Shown here: positions 1-5,323 of the stretch, piece after piece | Position numbering within the stretch: the first letter of the stretch is position 1 | How the letters are laid out: every line of letters starts with the position of its first letter | Assembly (NCBI GenBank): GCA_023394035.1 | Contig: JAEXBK010000002.1 | Span: forward strand, 1 to 5,323 | Direction of reading: 5' to 3' | Length of the DNA: 5,323 nucleotides | Source: Bacillota bacterium | GTDB lineage: Bacteria; Bacillota; Clostridia; Peptostreptococcales; Anaerovoracaceae | The notes under the pieces: generated by a model | The model's database searches: none | Told to the model about the DNA's origin: nothing | Seen by the model: only the letters and a program-made list of their open reading frames with translations | Translations under genes and position numbers: made by a program

Positions 1-1087
1 CGTTGTCGCGGCGCTCGCTCGGGAGCATATTCGTCAGCGTAAGTCTGAGGTCGAGGAAAACATCTTCTCGGAATATCGACTCTACATTCTTGATCGAAGC
101 GAGCTTTGCATAGTCTTCTTCCGTAAATGCACTCTTGTCAGGCTTTGTTACGACTATCCTCTTGGGATTAGTATCGTTAAATGTGGAATTGTATCTATAT
201 CCGTCATCCGTTTCGAGATTCTTTGATGACGAATATACCATCGCCGTTCCGAGACATATAAACAAAAATACTATGAGCAAAAGCAGGAACTTTGCAGGCA
301 GGCTGAAGCTGTTGCGAACACCGAGCCTTATCGCATTACCTGCCGAAAGCCCGTCTGTCTTTGCCTCTTTTACTTCCTGCTCCATGCCGTCTTCCGTGAC
401 GGTCTCCGCTTCCTTAAGGCGTTTGTCCTCTGCAACTCTGCCGTCACGCATCGTTATCTTTCTCGTGACATACGGCTCTACCTGTTCGTAGTTATGCGTA
501 ACTATAAGGATGAGCTTTTCCTTTGACAGACTCGCAAGAAGCTTTATGATTTCAGCAGCCGATTCCACATCGAGGTTGCCCGTAGGCTCGTCGGCTACTA
601 TTATCGGTGTCTCCTTTGCGAGAGCACGCGCTATGGCAACTCTTTGCTTTTGACCGCCGCTGAGTTTTGATGTCTTGGTGTTTCTGTATCTTTCGAGTCC
701 GACTTTTTTGATGATGCCGTCAACGCGTTCCTTGACCTCGCTCCGCCTGTATCCTGCAATAAGCAGCACGAGCTCTATATTCTGATATACCGTATAATGG
801 CTTATAAGGTTGAAGGTCTGAAATATATTCCCGATATATTTCTTGCGGTAGGTTTCCATTTCATCGCCGCCGTATCCGCTTGTCGGTTTGTCGAAAATGT
901 ACATTTCGCCCTCTTCGTATGAATCGAGCCCCGACATTACATTTAACAGCGTGGATTTTCCGCTTCCGCTCTCACCGGTAATCGCAACAAATTCGCCTAT
1001 TTCGAAGTTCAGGCTTACCTTGCTGAAGCCTGACGTTACGACACCGTTTGCGGAATAAAATTTTGATACTTTGTCCAGTCTTAACAT
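1..1087 (-). CDS. ABC transporter ATPase fused to FtsX/MacB-like permease (partial; 3' end outside window)
   Basis: The minus strand is open from an ATG at 1087-1085 to the window edge, giving 362 codons with no stop. Residues 1-220 or so are a complete ABC ATPase: Walker A GESGSGKST at 38-46, Q-loop Q90, signature LSGGQ at 142-146, Walker B IIVADEP at 162-168 with catalytic E167, D-loop NLD at 171-173 and switch H198. An acidic linker (about 220-255) leads to one hydrophobic segment at about 266-285, then a polar stretch that should be the extracytoplasmic domain. This is the ATPase-first, permease-second order of MacB-like exporters; the remaining membrane helices must lie to the left. ATPases of this LolD/MacB/BceA group power mechanotransmission, peptide or lipoprotein export, or antimicrobial peptide defence. 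The substrate cannot be inferred here. The start is forced: an in-frame TGA lies at 1105-1103, no alternative start follows it, and GGAGG is 8 nt upstream. Fusion to a permease is certain only as far as the first helix. Confidence 0.93.
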   Translation of the reverse strand, partial: MLRLDKVSKFYSANGVVTSGFSKVSLNFEIGEFVAITGESGSGKSTLLNVMSGLDSYEEGEMYIFDKPTSGYGGDEMETYRKKYIGNIFQTFNLISHYTVYQNIELVLLIAGYRRSEVKERVDGIIKKVGLERYRNTKTSKLSGGQKQRVAIARALAKETPIIVADEPTGNLDVESAAEIIKLLASLSKEKLILIVTHNYEQVEPYVTRKITMRDGRVAEDKRLKEAETVTEDGMEQEVKEAKTDGLSAGNAIRLGVRNSFSLPAKFLLLLIVFLFICLGTAMVYSSSKNLETDDGYRYNSTFNDTNPKRIVVTKPDKSAFTEEDYAKLASIKNVESIFREDVFLDLRLTLTNMLPSERRDN

Positions 1088-1095
1088 TGAGTCTA

Positions 1096-1100
1096 CCTCC
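1096..1100 (-). promoter_or_regulatory. Ribosome binding site of the ABC transporter gene
   Basis: On the minus strand GGAGG lies 8 nt before the ATG at 1087. Together with the in-frame stop just upstream it fixes the start codon. Confidence 0.85.
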
Positions 1101-1110
1101 GTTCATCACA

Positions 1111-1139
1111 ATTCTATCAATCAAAATACAACGTGTCCA
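1111..1139 (-). promoter_or_regulatory. Predicted sigma-A promoter for the ABC transporter gene
   Basis: Read on the minus strand, TGGACA (1139-1134, five of six matches to the -35 consensus) is followed after exactly 17 bp by TAGAAT (1116-1111, five of six to the -10). Transcription would begin near 1104, leaving a very short leader of under 20 nt that still contains the ribosome binding site. The match is seen directly; its activity is inferred. The short leader argues against an attenuator or riboswitch for this gene. Confidence 0.6.
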
Positions 1140-1160
1140 TACATCCGCGCTCGAATTAAG

Positions 1161-1196
1161 GATTCTTCAATCTTTGTTAAGAATTGTAAGAATTCT
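1161..1196. repeat. AAGAAT/ATTCTT repeat cluster between divergent promoters (possible operator)
   Basis: ATTCTT lies at 1162-1167 and its complement AAGAAT recurs at 1179-1184 and 1188-1193. The last two are part of the direct repeat AAGAATT (1179-1185 and 1188-1194) with a 9-bp period, and 1189-1196 is the perfect palindrome AGAATTCT. The cluster sits upstream of the -35 of both divergent promoters, where an activator or repressor could act. Such patterns can arise by chance in AT-rich spacers, so an operator role is only a suggestion. Confidence 0.35.
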
Positions 1197-1241
1197 GCAC
1201 GAATTTCGTTTTCGCAGACGATGCTTTTGATGGTGAAAATC

Positions 1242-1270
1242 TTGAACCTTCAACGGTTTGGTGATATAAT
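1242..1270 (+). promoter_or_regulatory. Predicted sigma-A promoter of the purB-purA(-alr) unit, extended -10
   Basis: TTGAAC (1242-1247) is separated by 17 bp from a perfect TATAAT (1265-1270), which is preceded by TG one base upstream (1262-1263), making an extended -10. Transcription should start around 1274-1279, giving a leader of about 30 nt. That is too short for a purine riboswitch or a classical attenuator, so any purine control would have to act on initiation. A small inverted repeat, AACC (1245-1248) and GGTT (1255-1258), falls in the -35/spacer region, but it is too short to call an operator. Confidence 0.8.
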
Positions 1271-1298
1271 CTCACTGTATTAAGCAATGGTTTTGATC

Positions 1299-1304
1299 GG
1301 AGGA
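1299..1304 (+). promoter_or_regulatory. Ribosome binding site of purB
   Basis: GGAGGA lies just before the ATG at 1309 with suitable spacing. An in-frame TGA at 1294-1296 excludes any earlier start, so the start codon is secure. Confidence 0.85.
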
Positions 1305-1308
1305 ACAG

Positions 1309-2742
1309 ATGCAGGAAAACACATATACAAGCCCGCTTTCGGAGCGCTACCCGAGCAAGGAGATGAAATATCTATTTTCGCCGGAAATGAAATTCCGCAC
1401 ATGGAGAAGGCTGTGGATCGCTCTTGCCGAAGCCGAAAAGGAGCTTGGGCTCGACATAACGGAGGCTCAGATAGAAGAGCTTATCGCAAATAAGGATGAT
1501 ATCAATTTCGCTGAGGCAAAGGCTCGCGAAAAAGAAGTTCGCCATGACGTTATGAGCCATGTTTATGCTTACGGCCTGCAATGTCCTGAAGCAAAGGGAA
1601 TAATACATCTCGGCGCAACGAGCTGTTACGTCGGGGACAACACCGACATTATCATAATGGCGGAGGGGCTTAAGCTCATACGCAAAAAGCTGATAAACAC
1701 AATCGCGAGACTTGCCGCTTTTGCGGATAAATACAAGGATCTTCCTACGCTCGGCTTTACGCACTATCAGGCAGCGCAGCCTACAACAGTCGGCAAGCGC
1801 GCGTCACTGTGGCTCAACGATCTTGTCATTGACCTTGAGGATCTTGATTATGTTCTTGAGTCGCTTAAGCTTCTCGGATCAAAGGGAACAACAGGCACTC
1901 AGGCGTCTTTCCTTGAGCTTTTTGCGGGAGATCACGACAAGTGCAGACGCCTCGATCAGCTTATTGCCGAGAAGATGGGCTTTGATTCGTGTTATCCGGT
2001 GTCGGGTCAGACTTATTCGCGTAAGATCGACAGCCGTGTGCTTAACGTGCTTGCGGGAATAGCGCAGTCCGCACACAAGTTTTCCAATGATATAAGACTC
2101 CTTCAGCACATGAAGGAGGTAGAGGAGCCTTTCGAAAAGCATCAGATCGGCTCTTCGGCAATGGCATATAAGCGCAACCCTATGCGTTCGGAGCGCATGG
2201 CTTCGCTTGCCAACTATGTTATGAGCGACGCTATGAATCCGCAGCTCACGGCTGCAACACAATGGTTTGAGCGTACTCTCGATGATTCAGCCAACAAGAG
2301 GATTTCCGTCAGCGAGGCTTTCCTTGCAACCGACAGCATCCTTGAGTTATATATTAACGTTTCTGAAGGTCTTGTGGTATATCCGCAGGTAATTCGCGCT
2401 CACCTCATGGCGGAGCTGCCTTTTATGGCAACAGAAAACATCATGATGGACGCAGTCAAAGCCGGCGGTGACAGACAGGAGCTTCATGAGCGTATTCGCG
2501 TCCACTCTATGGATGCGGCAAAAGTAGTTAAAGAGCAGGGGCTACCTAACGATCTCATCGATCGCATTGCAGCCGATCCTGTCTTTAAGGTAAGTAAAGA
2601 GGCTTTACAGAAGGTTTTGAAACCGGAAAATTACGTAGGACGTGCGCCTGAGCAGACAGCGGAGTTTCTTGACGGGGTCATAAAGCCAATTCTCGCTGAA
2701 AATGCCGAGCTTTTGGGCATTGAAGCGGAGATCAACGTATAG
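1309..2742 (+). CDS. purB: Adenylosuccinate lyase, ADSL-like long form
   Basis: This cytoplasmic enzyme of the fumarase/aspartase superfamily removes fumarate from adenylosuccinate (giving AMP) and from SAICAR (giving AICAR), so it serves de novo purine synthesis twice. It normally works as a homotetramer with shared active sites. The 477-residue protein shows RHD at 78-80, TSCYVGDNTD at 104-113, the general-acid histidine H152 in GFTHYQ, QTYSRKID at 234-241, and the superfamily signature GSSAMAYKRNP at 281-291; S282 is the likely general base. ERTLDDSANKR (321-331) and FMATENI (372-378) are also family-typical. Compared from memory, it runs colinear with human ADSL at a constant offset of about 7 residues and is clearly longer than the roughly 430-residue Bacillus PurB. 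The start is fixed by an upstream stop and a good ribosome binding site. It is first in the purB-purA pair, 48 bp before purA. All expected catalytic residues are present. Confidence 0.97.
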   Translation: MQENTYTSPLSERYPSKEMKYLFSPEMKFRTWRRLWIALAEAEKELGLDITEAQIEELIANKDDINFAEAKAREKEVRHDVMSHVYAYGLQCPEAKGIIHLGATSCYVGDNTDIIIMAEGLKLIRKKLINTIARLAAFADKYKDLPTLGFTHYQAAQPTTVGKRASLWLNDLVIDLEDLDYVLESLKLLGSKGTTGTQASFLELFAGDHDKCRRLDQLIAEKMGFDSCYPVSGQTYSRKIDSRVLNVLAGIAQSAHKFSNDIRLLQHMKEVEEPFEKHQIGSSAMAYKRNPMRSERMASLANYVMSDAMNPQLTAATQWFERTLDDSANKRISVSEAFLATDSILELYINVSEGLVVYPQVIRAHLMAELPFMATENIMMDAVKAGGDRQELHERIRVHSMDAAKVVKEQGLPNDLIDRIAADPVFKVSKEALQKVLKPENYVGRAPEQTAEFLDGVIKPILAENAELLGIEAEINV

Positions 2743-2778
2743 GAGTTGTCTAACCAAGAGGATCAGACGCTCCGGATT

Positions 2779-2785
2779 AAGGAGG
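2779..2785 (+). promoter_or_regulatory. Ribosome binding site that decides the purA start
   Basis: AAGGAGG is placed 5 nt before the ATG at 2791. It supports that ATG over an in-frame TTG at 2746, where AGGAG abuts the codon with no spacing. Confidence 0.88.
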
Positions 2786-2790
2786 CTATA

Positions 2791-4080
2791 ATGATCAAAG
2801 CAGTTGTAGGAGCTAACTGGGGTGACGAGGGTAAGGGTAAAATAACCGACATGCTCGCCGCAAAAAGCGACATCATCATCCGTTATCAGGGCGGCAGTAA
2901 TGCAGGGCACACAATAAAGAACGGCTACGGCAAGTTCGCACTGCATATGCTTCCATCCGGTGTATTTTATGACCACACCACAAGTGTAATCGCAAACGGT
3001 GTGGCACTGAACATTCCAAAATTAATAGAAGAAGTAAATTCGCTCACCTCAAAGGGAGTGCCTGCACCGAAGCTTCTCGTTTCGGATCGCGCGCACATCG
3101 TGATGCCTTATCACATCCTTTTGGACTCATACGAAGAAGCCCGTCTTGCAGGTCGCTCCTTCGGGTCTACGCAGTCCGGGATAGCCCCTTGCTATTCCGA
3201 TAAATACGCAAAGATCGGATTCCAGGTCGGTGAGCTCTTCATGGACGAAGCCTTGCTTCGCGAAAAGCTGTCTAACGTATGCACAATCAAAAACGTTTTG
3301 CTCCGAAATCTTTATGATAAGCCGGAGCTTAACGTAGATGAGCTGCTTGACACCTTGATAAGCTACCGCGAAATGATCCGCCCTTATGTGGCTGATACCG
3401 CAGCATATCTTCATGAAGCAATACATAGCGGCAAAGACATTCTTCTCGAGGGACAGCTCGGAGCAATGAAGGATACCGACCACGGCATTTACCCTATGGT
3501 TACATCCTCGTCTACGCTTGCCGGATTCGGTGCGGTAGGCGCAGGCATTCCTCCGTATATGATTGAGAAGGTAATAACGGTAGTTAAGGCGTATTCATCG
3601 TCAGTAGGTGCAGGCGCTTTTGTCAGCGAGATTTTCGGTGATGCCGCCGATGAGCTCAGAATGCGCGGAGGTGACGGCGGCGAGTTCGGAGCAACAACGG
3701 GAAGGCCGCGCAGAGTCGGCTGGTTCGATGCTGTTGCTACGCGTTACGGCTGCATGCTCCAGGGTGCGACGGAAGTTGCACTTACCGTTCTCGATCCGCT
3801 CGGGTATCTCGACGAGATACCGGTATGCACCGGCTACATTGTAGACCGAAAGGAAACTAAGGATTTTCCTAATCCCACAAAGTTAGAAGCTGCGAAGCCG
3901 GTTTTGACGGCTCTTAAGGGCTGGAAATGCGATATAACCGGCATCCGTGAGTTTGACAAGCTTCCGGAAGCGGCACAAGCTTATGTCAACGAAATAGAAA
4001 AACTGATCGGCGTTCCTATCACAATGGTAAGCAACGGTCCGGGACGCGATGATATAATCATGAGAACGCCTCTGCTGTAA
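2791..4080 (+). CDS. purA: Adenylosuccinate synthetase, divergent clostridial-type subfamily
   Basis: PurA joins IMP and aspartate with GTP hydrolysis to make adenylosuccinate, the substrate of the PurB encoded just upstream; it is a cytoplasmic homodimer. From the ATG at 2791 it has 429 residues, the usual family length. The N-terminal block GDEGKGK (11-17) carries the catalytic base D12, NAGHT (37-41) the catalytic acid H40, DHGIYPMVTSS (230-240) is typical, and GATTGRPRR (300-308) is the aspartate-binding loop. Departures from the E. coli form are the IMP loop FGSTQSGIAP (124-133) in place of GTTGRGIGP, EGQLGAMKD in place of EGAQGTLLD, S271 where AYSTRVG has arginine, and VLD (333-335) where the guanine-recognition motif is KLD. 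I recall similar sequences in Lachnospiraceae and Ruminococcaceae, so this is probably an established subfamily and not a decayed gene. An in-frame TTG at 2746 would add 15 residues unlike the family and is rejected. Confidence 0.96.
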   Translation: MIKAVVGANWGDEGKGKITDMLAAKSDIIIRYQGGSNAGHTIKNGYGKFALHMLPSGVFYDHTTSVIANGVALNIPKLIEEVNSLTSKGVPAPKLLVSDRAHIVMPYHILLDSYEEARLAGRSFGSTQSGIAPCYSDKYAKIGFQVGELFMDEALLREKLSNVCTIKNVLLRNLYDKPELNVDELLDTLISYREMIRPYVADTAAYLHEAIHSGKDILLEGQLGAMKDTDHGIYPMVTSSSTLAGFGAVGAGIPPYMIEKVITVVKAYSSSVGAGAFVSEIFGDAADELRMRGGDGGEFGATTGRPRRVGWFDAVATRYGCMLQGATEVALTVLDPLGYLDEIPVCTGYIVDRKETKDFPNPTKLEAAKPVLTALKGWKCDITGIREFDKLPEAAQAYVNEIEKLIGVPITMVSNGPGRDDIIMRTPLL

Positions 4081-4155
4081 CGGCAAGGGCGTCTCGTCTG
4101 CCAGTGCACACGATATTTGTTAAATAACGCTTAAGTTTAAGAAAGAAGGCGAAAT
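4081..4155 (+). other. purA-alr spacer without a recognisable terminator
   Basis: The 75-bp gap contains only a weak possible stem (GGCA at 4082-4085 against TGCC at 4099-4102) with no T-run, and a short CTTAA/TTAAG inverted repeat around 4131-4142. I see no intrinsic terminator and no convincing -35/-10 pair, so read-through from purA into alr is the simplest expectation. The spacer is longer than usual for tight coupling, so a weak internal promoter remains possible. Confidence 0.5.
4144..4149 (+). promoter_or_regulatory. Ribosome binding site of alr
   Basis: AGAAGG lies 6 nt before the ATG at 4156. It is weaker than the GGAGG sites of the other genes here. Confidence 0.65.
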
Positions 4156-5292
4156 ATGTATAAAGAAGCAATCAGACCTGCATGGGTCGAAGTCAATCTG
4201 AGCAATTTCGATTACAACATCAAGCAGATAAAAGAAAAGGCGAACGGCAGGGAGCTGATCGGCGTAATCAAAGCCGACGCTTACGGTCACGGTTCCGTTA
4301 AATGTGCCGAGGTGCTTAGAGAAAACGGTGTCAAAACCTTCGCTATAGCAACTCTTCAGGAGGCTCTGACGCTCCGTGAAGCAGATGCAAAGGAAGAGAT
4401 AATATGTCTCGGACTCGTTCCTGATATGTATGCCGATATAGTTGTAAAATACGATTTGACTCCTGTTTTCTGCAGCTACGACAACGCAAAGGCATTTAAC
4501 GATGAAGCTACCGCTGCCGGAAAAACCGTTTCGGCTCTCATCGCCGTAGATACGGGAATGGGAAGAATAGGTTATCAGGCAGACGATACAGAAGCCGCCA
4601 TAAGTGACCTTCTAAAAGTTGCCGAGCTTCCTAACTTCAAGATCAAGGGAATGTTCTCTCACATGTCCACAGCCGATGCAGCAGACAAAGATTATTCTCA
4701 CGGTCAGGAAGCAAAGTTCAATGCATTCTACGAGGCCCTCACCAAAGCAGGCATCAAGATTCCGTTCAGAACGCTTGCAAACAGCGCATCAATCATGGAG
4801 CTTCCTACGGTTCTCTTTGATGCGGTGCGTCCCGGCATTATCCTCTACGGATGCTATCCTTCGGACGAGGTCGATCCGGCTCAGCTTTCACTAAAGCCTG
4901 TCATGTCTGTAAAGGCAAACATAGTTCATCTTAAGGATGTACCTTCAGGCTTCTCGGTTGGCTACGGACGCAAATACATATCAACAAAGCCATCGCGCAT
5001 AGCTACGCTTGCTCTCGGTTATGCCGACGGCTATCCTCGCCCTTATTCCGCTAAGGCTAAGGTCATCGTAAACGGCGTTATCTGCCCTATCGCAGGAAAT
5101 ATCTGCATGGATCAATGCATGGTAGACGTTTCTGAGGTTCCCGATGTCAAGCTCGGTGACGAGGTGATAATCATGGGCTCGGACGGAGTAAATTCAATAA
5201 CCGCCGAACATATTGCAAATGCAACCGGTACGATCAACTACGAAATCTGCTGTGCATTCGGACAGAGACTTCCAAAGGTATATGTTAAATAA
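4156..5292 (+). CDS. alr: Alanine racemase (PLP-dependent)
   Basis: Alr interconverts L- and D-alanine in the cytoplasm, supplying D-Ala for peptidoglycan. The 378-residue length is typical. The N-terminal fold-type III barrel carries the PLP lysine K39 in VIKADAYGHG (37-46), Y43, H169 in FSHMSTAD, S210 in LANSAS, and R225 in RPGIILYG, which contacts the pyridine nitrogen. The C-terminal beta domain supplies the second catalytic base Y270 in VGYGRKY, GYADGYPR (288-295), the GNICMDQ block (314-320) with D319, and Y362 in INYEI. R137 of DTGMGRIG is kept, but the residue matching the carbamylated lysine of Geobacillus Alr (K129) is alanine here (A130). A product racemising serine or another amino acid cannot be ruled out from sequence, but every core motif fits Alr. 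It follows purA in the same direction and probably shares its transcript. Confidence 0.95.
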   Translation: MYKEAIRPAWVEVNLSNFDYNIKQIKEKANGRELIGVIKADAYGHGSVKCAEVLRENGVKTFAIATLQEALTLREADAKEEIICLGLVPDMYADIVVKYDLTPVFCSYDNAKAFNDEATAAGKTVSALIAVDTGMGRIGYQADDTEAAISDLLKVAELPNFKIKGMFSHMSTADAADKDYSHGQEAKFNAFYEALTKAGIKIPFRTLANSASIMELPTVLFDAVRPGIILYGCYPSDEVDPAQLSLKPVMSVKANIVHLKDVPSGFSVGYGRKYISTKPSRIATLALGYADGYPRPYSAKAKVIVNGVICPIAGNICMDQCMVDVSEVPDVKLGDEVIIMGSDGVNSITAEHIANATGTINYEICCAFGQRLPKVYVK

Positions 5293-5302
5293 CAGGCTTC
5301 GC

Positions 5303-5323
5303 ATAAGGAGATAAGGATAAGGA
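5303..5323 (+). promoter_or_regulatory. Tandem ATAAGGA tract, probable ribosome binding region of a gene beyond the right edge
   Basis: Directly after the alr stop, ATAAGGA occurs three times (5303-5309, 5311-5317, 5317-5323), and the first copy contains AAGGAG. No hairpin or T-run lies between alr and this tract. It probably precedes a start codon just outside the window, which would make a further downstream gene part of the same unit. Confidence 0.5.

Noticed and set aside
135..491. Plus-strand open frame of 118 codons opposite the ABC transporter
   Set aside because: It lies antisense to a well-supported coding region (linker and ATPase C-terminus), has no ribosome binding site, and its translation is a low-complexity Ser/Leu-rich sequence without a recognisable fold.
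1048..1283. Short plus-strand open frames spanning the ABC transporter start and the intergenic region
   Set aside because: They overlap the start of the transporter gene and both predicted promoters, lack ribosome binding sites and show no protein features.
1271..1308. Purine riboswitch or other structured leader before purB
   Set aside because: The predicted leader is only about 30 nt, and I see no paired stems or conserved aptamer core.
2746..2790. TTG start 45 bases upstream of purA, giving a 444-residue protein
   Set aside because: The extra 15 residues do not resemble PurA N-termini, the upstream AGGAG abuts the TTG without spacing, and the ATG at 2791 has AAGGAGG at ideal distance and begins the family-typical sequence.
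3601..3603. PurA as a decaying or non-functional paralogue because conserved residues are changed
   Set aside because: The reading frame is intact at full family length, the catalytic D12 and H40 and the aspartate loop are kept, it sits next to purB with a strong ribosome binding site, and I recall the same variants in other gut Clostridia.
4082..4102. Possible terminator after purA
   Set aside because: The stem has only about four contiguous pairs and no following T-run.
4119..4129. The 11-mer TGTTAAATAAC, which recurs at 5283-5293 across the alr stop codon
   Set aside because: The second copy is mostly the last Val-Lys-stop codons of alr. With only two AT-rich copies, one of them coding, coincidence is the best explanation.

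Overview
The window looks like a chromosomal segment from a Gram-positive, anaerobic Clostridia-type bacterium, most plausibly Oscillospiraceae/Ruminococcaceae or Lachnospiraceae. The grounds are strong GGAGG-type ribosome binding sites, a near-consensus sigma-A promoter, moderate base composition, and the resemblance (from memory) of the PurA and ABC-transporter proteins to gut-clostridial subfamilies. There is no rRNA, tRNA, insertion sequence, CRISPR array or phage gene. No undescribed multi-gene system is evident; this is mainly a housekeeping locus with several unusual protein-family variants.

Layout. Positions 1-1087 (minus strand) hold the first 362 codons of an ABC transporter whose ATPase domain is fused to an FtsX/MacB-like permease; the rest lies beyond the left edge. 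Positions 1088-1308 are a divergent intergenic region. It has a good promoter for each direction and a cluster of AAGAAT/ATTCTT boxes between them. Then, all on the plus strand, come purB (1309-2742, adenylosuccinate lyase), purA (2791-4080, adenylosuccinate synthetase) and alr (4156-5292, alanine racemase). The spacers are 48 and 75 bp and contain no terminator. The last 31 bases carry a tandem ATAAGGA purine-rich tract that looks like the ribosome binding region of another downstream gene.

How the genes work together. PurA joins IMP and aspartate using GTP to make adenylosuccinate, and PurB splits it to AMP and fumarate, so the pair is the complete IMP-to-AMP branch. PurB also acts earlier, on SAICAR, in IMP synthesis. 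Alr makes D-alanine for peptidoglycan and shares no step with them; it is probably co-transcribed from the purB promoter, although a weak promoter of its own cannot be excluded. The ABC transporter is divergently transcribed and its substrate cannot be told from the visible part.

Main points of interest: a PurB that seems colinear with the animal ADSL enzyme rather than with the shorter Bacillus type; a PurA with substitutions in the IMP loop and the guanine-recognition motif; an Alr with alanine where the carbamylated lysine of the Geobacillus enzyme sits; and the repeat cluster in the divergent promoter region.
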